Origin: Opitutaceae bacterium
GTDB lineage: Bacteria > Verrucomicrobiota > Verrucomicrobiia > Opitutales > Opitutaceae
Reading direction: 5' to 3'
DNA: 64,000 nucleotides
Assembly: GCA_030648295.1 (NCBI GenBank)
Contig: JAUSID010000217.1
Coordinates: 1-64,000 of the forward strand
The notes below the pieces were generated by a model. The model searched no databases and was not told where the DNA came from. It was given only the letters and a program-made list of their open reading frames with translations. A program made the translations under genes and the position numbers. Below are positions 55,382 to 64,000 of this stretch, one piece after another (the first letter of the stretch is position 1; each line of letters starts with the position of its first letter).

Positions 55382-58300
55382 CTAGAACGATCCCTTCACG
55401 CCGAAGACCCACAACGAGCCGTAGTCGACCCGCTGGCTGAATTGCGCGTGGGGTGGCGTGCTGGGGCCGTGAATCTCGAAATCCTCCGGGGCGGCGCCGA
55501 TGTTCCGGAAGTTGGCGTAAACCGCAAATCGCTTCCGGAAATAGTATTCGCCGAGGACGTCAATATACATGCGCTTCGATCCCCAGTTGTAGGTAGCGGG
55601 CTCGATACTCGGACCGGTGGCGACGAGGGCTCGACGCTGCCGGCCGCGGTAATTCCAATTCACGCGGGCATTGTATTTCTCCCGGGTGAAGCTCACACCC
55701 CAGCTGCCCGAGCGCGGAATGTAACCGGCGAAATTGTTCGAGGCCTCGCCGGTCGCGCGCTGTGCGCTGGCGTTGGCAAAAACCTGCACGCCCCGCGCCC
55801 ACCGCGGCAGAAACGTCAGCGCCTGCTTGTAATTCATGTCGAGTCCCTGCATTCGCACGATGCCTTCGACATTTTGCTGGGTCGACACGTCGAACTGGTC
55901 GTAGTCCTCCGCCTCCAGTCCGTACAGAGCAAGAAACTCCGGCGTCACGCGCGTCACGATGCTGCCGAAGAAATTCTTGAACTCGCGGCGAAATCCGCCG
56001 ATCGAGATCTGGCCGATGCCCTCGAAGTAATACTCGAACCGCAGTTGCGCCGTATTCGCGCTCCACGCCTTGATGCCGGCATTGTTGACGGTGATCCGGT
56101 TGCTCGTGCTGGGGGGATTCTCGAGGTTGGGCAGCGTGATGCCGCCCGAGTATTGGTTGAGGTTCGGCCGGCCCACCGAGCGGTAGACCGCGGCGCGCAC
56201 GATGAGATTTTCCCGGAGATTGTAGCTCGCATTCAGGCTGGGGAAGAACCGGAGATACTCCTTGTCGACCTTCGTTCCGCGGTCGATGAACGTGAGCCGG
56301 CTGGTTTCAAGCGCATCCGTCGTGATCGGCAATGGCGCGCCGGTGGGACCGCGGAGCGGATTACCGCTCGCATCGCGCTGGATGTTGCGCGTCGGATCGG
56401 TCAGCGGACCCTCGGCTTTCACATTGGTCTGCTCGGCCCGCATGCCGCCGACGAGCTTAAGCCGGCGTTCGAAGAAGCTGACGTCACTGCGGAGATACGC
56501 GGCCGAAACCGTCTCGTCGGTATGCTTCGACCCGGCGACTTCCGAACGAAACGTGTTATTCACGTTCGTGGTGAATTGATTGGGATTGGGGTTGGCCTGC
56601 CAGAATTGAAAAACATGCGCGGGACCCTGCCGCGGAACGCCCGGAGGCGGCGCCCCCCAGGGTCCCGGCCGCTGCAGCAACGTGGGGTCGACGAAGGGCG
56701 CGGCGCTGTCGTCGCTGCCCACCGGCGTGGTGCTGCCCCGACCGTCGCGGCCGACGTAATTGTAAGCGGGAGTGATGCGGCGCAGATCGCGGATCCCATT
56801 GTGGAGGTTGAAGCCGCCTTTCAATGAAACCGGCACGCGCCCGTAGAAATCGCGCCGCAGGTTGCCATAGACACTGCGCTGGATGTCGATCGAATCCTGT
56901 TGCGTGCTGGTGCCGGAAATCAGCGCGTAGTTCGCCAGATCGTAGGGGTTGATCGGCTGGCCGGTGGCGCCGTCCGTGACGGTGATCTGCCGGGGACCGA
57001 GATAGAAGATGTCGTCGAACGACACCGTGACGCCCGTGCGGCGGACGTTGGTTTTGAAAAGGCCCTTGTCCATGTCGCGATCATGATTGGAGGCTCGCGA
57101 CATCCCCGCGCCTGCGTCCGCTTTCCAGACCGGGCCGTCGTGCCGCCACACCAGGGTCGGCATGTAATTCAGGTTGGGCTGAACGCGTGAAAACGATGCA
57201 CCCACGAGGTCGCCCGCGCCTACCGCACCATGCGTATGGGTCGGGCTGAAACTCCCCGGCAGCACCCGGTTGACGTTGAAGGTGATGCTATGGTTGGTCG
57301 TATAGAGGTGATTCCAATTGTATTGGAAGCCGAGCGACACGCGGTCGTAGGCCGAGAATTTGTAATCGACCGTGAACGCCGCCGAGCTGCGCGTGGTTTC
57401 CTTGCCGCCATCACGAATCCGAATGCTGGTGAGATACGGCTTGTCGGGCGTGGTGTCGGGAAAAGTCCCGGTCGGGCCATTGGTGGCCAGAGCGGCGCCG
57501 CGCCACGAGTTACTGATGAACGGTTCCTCGGAGTATTGTTTCGAGTGGCCACCGGAGAGCGTGAACCCAAAGCGCTTGTTCACCGGCACAACGTAGGTGA
57601 AGTCGAATCCGGGGAAAACCTTGCGCGACGGCTCGGGGTGCGGGCCGGGGGTCTTGTTGAAATCACGGTTGTTGTCCCGCATCATCATGAACACGGTGTA
57701 TTTGAATTCCGGACGCGAGCGCTCGAACGAGCTGCGCTGAACCATGTTCACCGAGCCGGCGAGGGCCGAGCCTTTCGATTCCGGAGTGGGCGAATACGTG
57801 ACCTCGATGCGCGACATGTTGTTGATCGAAACCATGTCGATCTCCACCGCGCGCCGCGTGCTGTTGCCGGTGCCGGCCCCCGCGAGGCTGAAGCCGTCGA
57901 CGGTGATGGGCACGTAGTCCGCCGGCACGCCATTGATCGAGATCTCGCTGGCGTTGCCGCCGGCCGTGTAGTCGACGGTGACGCCGGGGAGGAACTTCAG
58001 AAACTCGCCCGCATTACCCTCGGCCACGTTGCCGAACTCCTCGGTCGAGACGACATTCTTCCTGTTGGGCGCGAAGCGCTGCTCGTTGATGGCATACGCC
58101 GTGCCGGTCATTTCCCGCGCCACGTTGACCGCGAACGGATCGAGCTGCACGACGCCGGGGTCCGCCGTGCCGTCCGGTTTCTTTTGAAACGGGGATAGGC
58201 TGATGTCGTGCCGGACGGATTGTCCCGCCGCAACCTGGACCGCGTTCGTCTGCGCCGCAAAACCGGTGAAAAACGCGCGCACTTTTGCAGTGCCGACCGG

Positions 58301-58549
58301 GACATTCGTGAGGCGATAATTGCCGTCCGCGTCGGTGAACGTCTCAAGGGTGGTGCCCTCGACGGTGATCCGCGCCCGTTCGAGATATTCGCCGTTGGCA
58401 GGGTTGTAGACGCGACCCTCGACCGTGCCGGTGATTTGCGCGTAGGCGCTGGCGGTGATGAGAACGCAGCCCAATGCGGCGAGGCGCCGCAGCAAGGCCG
58501 GGAACGAATGCAGGCGAAGGATTGCGGGCGAGCTGGACCGTGGATTCAT
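55382..58549 (-). CDS. TonB-dependent receptor with carboxypeptidase-regulatory-like N-terminal domain
   Basis: Outer-membrane transporter, 1055 aa. After a signal peptide (residues about 15-40) comes a CarboxypepD_reg-like domain (VEGRVYNPANGEYLERARI), a plug domain (VVSTEEFGNVAEGNAGEFLKF, SINGVPADYVPITVDG) and a barrel ending in the terminal Phe of VFGVKGSF. I start at the ATG at 58549. Its substrate is unknown; ECF sigma and FecR genes diverge from it 262 bp away, and the nitrilase, MmgE/PrpD and permease genes lie beyond it. This arrangement of N-terminal domain, plug and barrel is common in Opitutaceae. Confidence 0.93.
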   Translation of the reverse strand: MNPRSSSPAILRLHSFPALLRRLAALGCVLITASAYAQITGTVEGRVYNPANGEYLERARITVEGTTLETFTDADGNYRLTNVPVGTAKVRAFFTGFAAQTNAVQVAAGQSVRHDISLSPFQKKPDGTADPGVVQLDPFAVNVAREMTGTAYAINEQRFAPNRKNVVSTEEFGNVAEGNAGEFLKFLPGVTVDYTAGGNASEISINGVPADYVPITVDGFSLAGAGTGNSTRRAVEIDMVSINNMSRIEVTYSPTPESKGSALAGSVNMVQRSSFERSRPEFKYTVFMMMRDNNRDFNKTPGPHPEPSRKVFPGFDFTYVVPVNKRFGFTLSGGHSKQYSEEPFISNSWRGAALATNGPTGTFPDTTPDKPYLTSIRIRDGGKETTRSSAAFTVDYKFSAYDRVSLGFQYNWNHLYTTNHSITFNVNRVLPGSFSPTHTHGAVGAGDLVGASFSRVQPNLNYMPTLVWRHDGPVWKADAGAGMSRASNHDRDMDKGLFKTNVRRTGVTVSFDDIFYLGPRQITVTDGATGQPINPYDLANYALISGTSTQQDSIDIQRSVYGNLRRDFYGRVPVSLKGGFNLHNGIRDLRRITPAYNYVGRDGRGSTTPVGSDDSAAPFVDPTLLQRPGPWGAPPPGVPRQGPAHVFQFWQANPNPNQFTTNVNNTFRSEVAGSKHTDETVSAAYLRSDVSFFERRLKLVGGMRAEQTNVKAEGPLTDPTRNIQRDASGNPLRGPTGAPLPITTDALETSRLTFIDRGTKVDKEYLRFFPSLNASYNLRENLIVRAAVYRSVGRPNLNQYSGGITLPNLENPPSTSNRITVNNAGIKAWSANTAQLRFEYYFEGIGQISIGGFRREFKNFFGSIVTRVTPEFLALYGLEAEDYDQFDVSTQQNVEGIVRMQGLDMNYKQALTFLPRWARGVQVFANASAQRATGEASNNFAGYIPRSGSWGVSFTREKYNARVNWNYRGRQRRALVATGPSIEPATYNWGSKRMYIDVLGEYYFRKRFAVYANFRNIGAAPEDFEIHGPSTPPHAQFSQRVDYGSLWVFGVKGSF

Positions 58550-58810
58550 GGTCGGGGGGGAGCTGGAAGGGGTGCAGTCAGCTGGGTAGCGCGGATTGTC
58601 ATCCGGTGATAGCGCGAATGCGCGCAAGTTTGCGCCGTCCGCCAAAGAAATGTGGGCCGGCCGGCAATTCGAGCCTGCGGCTGGCCGCGTCCGGTTTCAG
58701 ACGGCCGCGACGGGCGTTGCGAAGTGTGATCTCGTCAACAACGGGGCGCGGATTTATCCGTCCTGGCGCAATCTTTTACCGCTCCTGCTATGTGCAGGTG
58801 TCGACCTTCG
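58550..58810. promoter_or_regulatory. Shared divergent promoter region of receptor and ECF sigma genes
   Basis: 261 bp between two divergent genes; no gene or clear promoter boxes can be assigned by eye. Because the sigma factor and receptor diverge from it, its own recognition site may lie here. Confidence 0.4.
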
Positions 58811-59347
58811 ATGTCCCAGAACATTCGCCACGAGGAATTCATGCGGCTCTTCCTGAGCTGCGAACCGCGGATTTTCGCGTTCATCCGCTCGCTGGTGTTT
58901 TCGCGGGCGGATGCCGATGACGTGCTGCAGGAGACGGCGCTCGTGTTGTGGGAGAAGTTCGATCAGTTCGAGCACGGCACCCGGTTCGACCGCTGGGCGT
59001 TTCGGATCGCGCACTTCCAAGTGATGTATCACCGGCAGAAAAGGGCGCGCGACCGGCTGCGTTTCAGCGACACGCTGCTCGAGCAGCTCGGTGACGATAT
59101 CGTCGCGGAGTCGCAGCATCTCGAAGCCACGCAGGATGCGCTCGCGCATTGCCTGGGTGAGCTGCCGGCCGCGGATCACGAGCTGATTCGGCAGCGCTAC
59201 CGCGGCGACACGACGAACCGGGACATCGCGCGCGGGACGGGCCGGAGCGAATCCGCAATCAGCCGCGCGCTGAACCGGATCTACATGAAGCTGATGCTCT
59301 GCATCGAGGGCACGCTGGCGCGCGATGGAGCGCATTTCCGCGCATGA
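58811..59347 (+). CDS. ECF-type RNA polymerase sigma factor
   Basis: 178 aa. Region 2 is seen in FIRSLVFSRADADDVLQETALVLWEK (the DADDVLQET core) and region 4 helix-turn-helix in RDIARGTGRSESAISRALNRI. I start at the ATG at 58811. It overlaps the FecR-like gene by 4 bp, so both are made together; this sigma, FecR and divergent receptor is the known layout for receptor-linked control. Confidence 0.92.
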   Translation: MSQNIRHEEFMRLFLSCEPRIFAFIRSLVFSRADADDVLQETALVLWEKFDQFEHGTRFDRWAFRIAHFQVMYHRQKRARDRLRFSDTLLEQLGDDIVAESQHLEATQDALAHCLGELPAADHELIRQRYRGDTTNRDIARGTGRSESAISRALNRIYMKLMLCIEGTLARDGAHFRA

Positions 59348-60627
59348 ACGCGCCTTCGACCGAGTTGATCGAGCTTTGCGGACTGGTGCGCGATGAAGCC
59401 GCCACGGCAGGGCAGATCGAGCGATTGGAAAAGTTGCTGGTGAATGATCCGGACGCGCGCCGGTTTTATCGGCAGTTCATGCAAATCAGCGCGATGCTGG
59501 AGCGGTATGAGCAGCTCCCGGCCGAAATTCCACCCGCCACGCAGGAGCTGCCGCCGCGCGGCGCGACAACGTGGCGGCAACTGAGCCCGTGGTTCGCGCT
59601 GGCGGCGTGCGTCGCGCTCGTGAGCGCGTTGTATCTTGGGTGGCGGCGCGGACCAGCGGCTGGGTTGAACGGCAAAACCGCGCCGGCGAGGGCTGGCGCC
59701 GCGGTCGCCGGCTTTATCCAGGAAGCACACGCATGTGTGGTGATTCCGCGGGTGGGGCCGCCGGTTGAATGCAACGGCCGGTTTCAGCTGCGAGCCTGTG
59801 ACATCGTCACGACGGCTGCCAACGGCAGCGCGGTCATCCGGTTCCCGACCGAAAACACCTGCTTTATCCTGACTCCGGATACGCGGGCGTGGCTCTCGGG
59901 GGAAGGCCAGAAAATCGTGCACCTAGCGTCCGGCGAAATCCAAGGCGACGTCGCACCGCAGGTGGCGCCGCACCAATGGCGTATCATCACGGCCGACGGT
60001 GAGGCGAGAGTACTGGGCACGCGGCTGGCGGTCAGCGCGGGCGCTCAAGGCACGCGGGTCGCGGTCACATCCGGCCGCGTGCGGGTCATCGCGAGGGACA
60101 GTCGCGAAACAGTGGAAACGCCGGCGGGATTTGCCGCGCAACTGACGCCGACGACAGCGCGATTGACGCGGCTGCCGCCGACGCAACCAACGCGGGTGGC
60201 GAGTTTCACGGTGGTGAACGCCGACACGAATGTGGCGATTCCCGGGTTTGAGCAGTTAAAGGAGGGCGCGGTGCTGGATTTGGCGACGCTGTCGACGCGG
60301 CGCCTGAACATCCGCGCGAATTGCGAGCCGCAGCTGGTCGGCCGGGTGCGTTTAGCGTTGAGCGGGCAGGCGCCGGATGGAAGCGAGCTCGAACTCGCGC
60401 AACCGATCGCAAACGGATTCCCGAACCAGATTGAGATTTATTATCCCTACATGCTTTCGGGCGATCCGTCGTTTGAAGGTGAGACGCTGCCGTCATATTC
60501 GTATCCGTGGACGCCGCCGGTCGGCCGGTACTCGCTGACGGCGACACCGTATGCCGGTTCAAAGGAATCTGGTGCGCGCGGTGAGTCGCTGACAGTCCGG
60601 TTCGAAGTCATCGACCATGCGCGATGA
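59344..60627 (+). CDS. FecR-family anti-sigma/signal transduction membrane protein
   Basis: 427 aa. Cytoplasmic N-terminus (about 1-80) would bind the sigma factor; one transmembrane helix at about 84-102; the periplasmic part (about 140-260) has the FecR pattern (VIRFPTENTC, VLGTRLAVS, VAVTSGRVRVIA). The last about 150 residues (280-427) are an extra beta-rich domain not in typical FecR. It would transmit a receptor signal to the sigma factor and so regulate the divergent TonB receptor and perhaps others. Confidence 0.88.
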   Translation: MNAPSTELIELCGLVRDEAATAGQIERLEKLLVNDPDARRFYRQFMQISAMLERYEQLPAEIPPATQELPPRGATTWRQLSPWFALAACVALVSALYLGWRRGPAAGLNGKTAPARAGAAVAGFIQEAHACVVIPRVGPPVECNGRFQLRACDIVTTAANGSAVIRFPTENTCFILTPDTRAWLSGEGQKIVHLASGEIQGDVAPQVAPHQWRIITADGEARVLGTRLAVSAGAQGTRVAVTSGRVRVIARDSRETVETPAGFAAQLTPTTARLTRLPPTQPTRVASFTVVNADTNVAIPGFEQLKEGAVLDLATLSTRRLNIRANCEPQLVGRVRLALSGQAPDGSELELAQPIANGFPNQIEIYYPYMLSGDPSFEGETLPSYSYPWTPPVGRYSLTATPYAGSKESGARGESLTVRFEVIDHAR

Positions 60628-61026
60628 TTTGTCCCGGCCAGTTTTGGATTTCGAGATGGGGAACGTGAATCGGCGGACCAGCGGGAGCGGATCGTCACGG
60701 CAATTGAGTCGTCGGACCTGCGAATCTGCTGCCAGACCTTGAAGGCCTGATTTGACCCCAACGGGGTCCTTTGGCGCCGCCCCGGGCAGAGGGGGAAGAT
60801 GCACAATAGGCATTATGTTAAGTACCGAAAGTCCGCATTCTGCCCTCTTCGGTTCCAAGTCCTGATTTCCAGTGAGGTGAAACCGATCTGCGGCGAATGC
60901 CGAGGGACGCCCCACCCAACCGGCTCCCGAGATAATCGACTGACCGAGGCCACCTTTCCAACTCACCTTGAACGAGGGCGAGCAGGTCACGCTGAGCACA
61001 TCACCGCGATGGAGCCGCGACGTGAC
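60628..61026. other. Intergenic region with possible terminator and no gene
   Basis: About 400 bp; frames on both strands are open but composition is not coding-like. A hairpin GACCCC-AAC-GGGGTC lies at 60754-60768. Confidence 0.5.
60754..60768 (+). terminator. Hairpin, weak terminator candidate after fecR
   Basis: GACCCC pairs with GGGGTC around a three-base loop, 127 bp after the FecR stop, followed only by CTTT, so a factor-independent terminator is possible but weak. Confidence 0.35.
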
Positions 61027-61029
61027 TCA

Positions 61030-61240
61030 ACGAGTCCACAGCTGCACCGGTTCACCCATCCTACTGTCATCACGCGCTCGATGCGTCGCGCCAACCCGCC
61101 AGTCTGCTTGGATTAGCACCGTCTTGGGCCGCGCCGGCAGCCCGCGTTCGTTGCAGTTGAGGCCGGTCGCCACAAGATCCACGGCCCCCGCCGCCATCAC
61201 TTCGTGGTTTTGGTAGAACCCGCTCAGCTGCGGGCGATGC
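61030..61240 (-). pseudogene. C-terminal remnant of a LacI-family regulator
   Basis: The minus strand reads GFYQNHEVMAAGAVDLVATG and ARPKTVLIQADWRVGATHR, the C-terminal sugar-binding domain ending of LacI-type regulators. No helix-turn-helix part exists: further 5' the sequence loses similarity. This is a fragment of a once larger regulator gene. Confidence 0.6.
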
Positions 61241-61439
61241 TGCCGCCAGTTCTCCTCCAGCCCATCGCGACACTCGCGGGCAACAACACCCTGAACCAGC
61301 GCTTCCTCGCCTTGCGGGACGAACGACAGGCGATGTTCTCGGGCATCTGGCGGCTGCTGAACCACTTCTTCTTCCGCTGCTGGCCCTGGTATGTCTGTGG
61401 TCTCGCGTCGGTCGTGTTACTACCGGGCACGGTGGTGAC

Positions 61440-62155
61440 CACCGAAGCCGCCTATCCGCAACTGTGGAACAACTTCGTGATCACGCGCGGCCCCGACACG
61501 ATTCCGGCCGCACTGAATCCCTACAACACCTACGATCGCTTCACGTTCAGCGTCCGCAATGAAAGCCCTGTGCCGTTCGACACCAATCTCTTTGGCTTGA
61601 ACCAATTCGTGCGGATGAAGTCGGCCGACTGGCGCGTCTACCTCGAACAGCAACTGGCGAAGAATCTGTTTCAGCAACGGCTCGCGGCCATTCGAACAGT
61701 ATTTCAACGAGACGATCGTCGCGCAGAGCCTGAACCTCTTCAAAGCCTACGACGGCACCTCGGTCGACCAGGGTCGCGAGTTTCGAGGCAATTTGATTAC
61801 GCAATTCCGTTTTACTGAAGGCCGGCTCAAAGGCCTCTCAAGCAATCTGGCGTTTCGCTACCGCGCCGGCGCCACCCTTGGCTATGGCGTCAAGACGGAC
61901 GCGAACAACATCCTGCTGTTGGACCCCACGAACCCCATCCGCGGCCCCGCGACCGTCTACACGGACCTCGGCCTCACGTATAAAGGACGCTACGAGACCA
62001 ACCGCGCGTTCGGCTACCGCGTCCAGCTCAACGTCCGCAATCTCCTGAACGAGTGGACACTGATGCCCGTGAAGGCTCTCACCACCGGCCAATACGCCCG
62101 CTACAACCGCATCGCCCCCCGCACCTACGTCCTCAGCACCACGTTTGACTTCTGA
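61440..62155 (+). pseudogene. C-terminal remnant of a TonB-dependent receptor, frameshifted
   Basis: About 240 codons that match the end of an Opitutaceae-type TonB-dependent receptor. The first frame (to about 61685) holds LWNNFVITRGPDTIPAALNP and AYPQL; then a frameshift near 61690 moves into a second frame with EQYFNETIVAQSLNLFKAY and TQFRFTEGRLKGLS, ending RTYVLSTTFDF at 62155. No plug domain or signal peptide remains. It is directly followed by the truncated isomerase gene. Confidence 0.75.
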
Positions 62156-62174
62156 CCGCGACGCCCGGGCCGGG

Positions 62175-62852
62175 ATGGTAGTGTCCATCGATCTCGTCGG
62201 GCCCGAAGGCTGGCCCACGTTGAAAAAATACGGTCTCACCACCGCGATGGCGAACGGCGCCGACACCGGGATTGCCGACGGCTGGAACCGCCTTGAGAAC
62301 CACGACAAGCTCGTCGAACGCTACACCCGCCTCATCCCGCAGGCCGCCGACGCCGGCCTCACCAACTTGATTTGCCTCTCCGGCAACTGCAAGGGCATGG
62401 ACAAACAACAGGGCCTCGAAAACTGCGCCGTCGGCCTGAAGAAAATCATGGCCCTCGCCGAACAGAAGAAAGTCACCGTCGTGCTCGAGATGCTCAACAG
62501 CAAGGTCAACCACAAGGACTACATGGCCGACACCACCGCGTGGGCCGTGGAGCTCGTGAAGCGCGTCGGCTCCGAGCGCTTCAAGCTGCTCTACGACATC
62601 TATCACATGCAAATCATGGAGGGCGACGTGATCGCGACCATCAAGGCGAACCACCGGCACTTCGCGCACTACCACACCGGCGGCGTCCCAGGGCGCCACG
62701 AGATCGACGAGACGCAGGAATTGAACTATCCCGCCATCATGCGGGCGATCGTCGCCACCGGTTTCAAGGGCCATGTGGCGCAGGAATTCATTCCGGCCCG
62801 CCCCGATGTCCTGGGCTCGCTGCGCCAGGCCGTGCAGATTTGCGACGTGTAA
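62175..62852 (+). pseudogene. Truncated hydroxypyruvate isomerase-like gene
   Basis: 225 codons of a hydroxypyruvate isomerase/TIM-barrel protein, including GLTTAMANGADTGIADGWNR, LVKRVGSERFKLLYDIYHMQ and VAQEFIPARPD. Full-length members carry about 60-80 more residues at the N-terminus, usually with a signal sequence; here the match begins at DLVGPEGWPTL, 35 bp after the receptor remnant. A 5' deletion is the simple explanation. The ATG at 62175 might still give a protein, but it would lack the first barrel strand and residues. Confidence 0.7.
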
Positions 62853-63019
62853 CGTGGCGCCCTGCCGCGGTTGCAAGAGCCCCAACCGTTGCACCGCTTG
62901 ATCGATGACTTCACGCGTCCGAGGCAGCCACCACGGATTCCCGCAAGCTTCGCATGAGTTCACCGCCCTTCTGAAGCCACGCACTTACGGCCGGAAATGC
63001 CAAAATTAGAACACCCAAG

Positions 63020-64000
63020 ATGAAACCAGCCTACCTGATCACCCAATTATCCAGCGGATTCGCCCTGGCGTTGACTCCCGTCTGGGCTCAAAGCGTCGCG
63101 GCGCCCACTGACGCTGCACCGATCCAGCTGTCCGTCTTCGAAGTCACCGCCGACAAGGACCTCGGCTACGCCGCCTCCACGACGATGTCCGGCACGCGCA
63201 CGAACGAGAAACTCGAAAACCTGCCCAACGCCATCTCGGTGATGAGCGCCGATTTTCTCGCCGATCTTGGACTGCTGAATTTCCTCGACGCCGCCGATTT
63301 CGGCGTCGGCACCGAAAACATCTACAACGACAACGGCACGCGCGGCGCCGCCGTCGGCACGCGCTCCGGCAACCAGATCAGCTTTCGCGGACTCTCGTCC
63401 GCCCGCCAGCTCCGCGATGGGTTTCCGTGGTACATGCCGGAGGACGCCTTCAACATCGAGCGCATCGAATTCTCGCGCGGGCCGGGTGGTTTGTCGTACG
63501 GCGATGTCGATGCCGGCGGGACGGTCAACGTCTCGACCAAGCGCGCCACCTTCGGCCGCACGAGCACGACGCTGGCGACCCGCTGGGACAGCTTCGGCGG
63601 TCGCCGCGCCGCGCTCGACTACCAGCAGACGCTCCTGCCCCGGCGGTTCGCGTTCCGGGTCAACGGCGTCTACAACGATGGCGAGGGTGCACGGCAGCGC
63701 TCCGGCAGCGATCTCAAGGGCGGCGCCGCCGCGCTGCGCTGGCAGCTCGCGCCGCGCACCGTCATCGACGTGTCGTTCGAACGCGCCAACCAGCGCGACG
63801 GCCAGACGCACTCCATCCTCACCGACCAGACCGCCGCCTATGTGCGCGGCACCGGCACCAACGACCTCGATGCCATCCCGGCGCTGGCCGGCGTACAGAC
63901 CGACGGCGTCGGCCAGTTCCGTACCCAGGCCGCCGGCAACAAGCAGATTTGGACGCTCCTCGACGGCGGGATCTACAATCTCGAATCCACCGCGACCGCC
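63020..64000 (+). CDS. TonB-dependent receptor, N-terminal part (runs off the window)
   Basis: The frame is open from the ATG at 63020 to the edge, at least 327 codons. A signal peptide (residues 1-25, VWA end) and a TonB-box-like stretch near residues 38-46 (LSVFEVTAD) precede a plug domain: NAISVMSADFLADLGLLNFL, NQISFRGLSSARQLRDGFP, RIEFSRGPGGLSYGDVDAGG. The barrel begins near residue 180. No carboxypeptidase-regulatory domain precedes the plug. Preceding remnants of a receptor and regulator suggest a decayed neighbouring locus, this one being intact where visible. Confidence 0.9.
   Translation, partial: MKPAYLITQLSSGFALALTPVWAQSVAAPTDAAPIQLSVFEVTADKDLGYAASTTMSGTRTNEKLENLPNAISVMSADFLADLGLLNFLDAADFGVGTENIYNDNGTRGAAVGTRSGNQISFRGLSSARQLRDGFPWYMPEDAFNIERIEFSRGPGGLSYGDVDAGGTVNVSTKRATFGRTSTTLATRWDSFGGRRAALDYQQTLLPRRFAFRVNGVYNDGEGARQRSGSDLKGGAAALRWQLAPRTVIDVSFERANQRDGQTHSILTDQTAAYVRGTGTNDLDAIPALAGVQTDGVGQFRTQAAGNKQIWTLLDGGIYNLESTATA

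Noticed and set aside
60559-60999. 146-codon minus-strand frame after the FecR gene
   Set aside because: No domain recognised and it crosses a hairpin; treated as intergenic.

Overview
The window is GC-rich chromosomal DNA from a Gram-negative bacterium, most likely a verrucomicrobium of the Opitutaceae type. This is inferred from TonB-dependent receptors with the Opitutaceae-type C-terminus, an ECF sigma/FecR pair, secreted sulfatases and a GH29 fucosidase, a LacI-type remnant, monomeric isocitrate dehydrogenase, and very many short palindromic intergenic repeats. No rRNA, CRISPR array or complete insertion sequence was seen. One tRNA (Ala, GGC) is present.

Layout. 0.1-3.1 kb: two exported sulfatases. 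3.3-7.6 kb (minus): monomeric isocitrate dehydrogenase, DNA polymerase III delta' subunit and thymidylate kinase. 8.1-10.2 kb: an ExbB-ExbD-TonB energy-transduction operon, then tRNA-Ala. 10.5-17.3 kb: site-2 protease, NtrC-type regulator, esterase/SMP-30 protein lacking a signal peptide, BtpA-family protein, sirtuin, GalE. 17.5-20.9 kb: ketosynthase, acyl carrier protein and a CrtI-type FAD oxidoreductase. 21.1-27 kb: sugar isomerase-like protein, alpha-L-fucosidase and small proteins separated by repeats. 27.3-33.7 kb (minus): a type I restriction-modification operon (hsdR, a four-helix/zinc-ribbon protein, hsdM, hsdS). 34.0-34.4 kb: an array of about nineteen 21-bp repeats. 34.9-40.7 kb: a second CrtI-type oxidoreductase, FabZ-like dehydratase, FabI-like reductase, OleA-like thiolase and OleB-like hydrolase. 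40.6-48.1 kb: 4-alpha-glucanotransferase, PocR/AraC regulator and a four-gene overlapping signalling operon. 48.4-60.6 kb: nucleoside-hydrolase-like protein, double-domain nitrilase, MmgE/PrpD protein, GntP permease, TonB receptor and its divergent sigma/FecR pair. 61-62.9 kb: remnants of a LacI regulator, a TonB receptor and a hydroxypyruvate isomerase. A new TonB receptor runs off the right edge.

How the genes fit together. The ExbB-ExbD-TonB module would power the receptors, which together with sulfatases, fucosidase, GalE and 4-alpha-glucanotransferase suggest polysaccharide use. The most interesting assembly is the lipid set: ketosynthase + ACP + CrtI-type enzyme in one block, and CrtI-type enzyme + dehydratase + enoyl reductase + OleA + OleB in another. 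Together they look like a dedicated fatty-acyl assembly line ending in head-to-head condensation (long-chain ketone or olefin), but OleC and OleD are not in the window. Short dispersed repeats have also entered coding sequence (FabZ-like, CrtI-like, FabI-like, DUF1810), apparently without breaking the frames.
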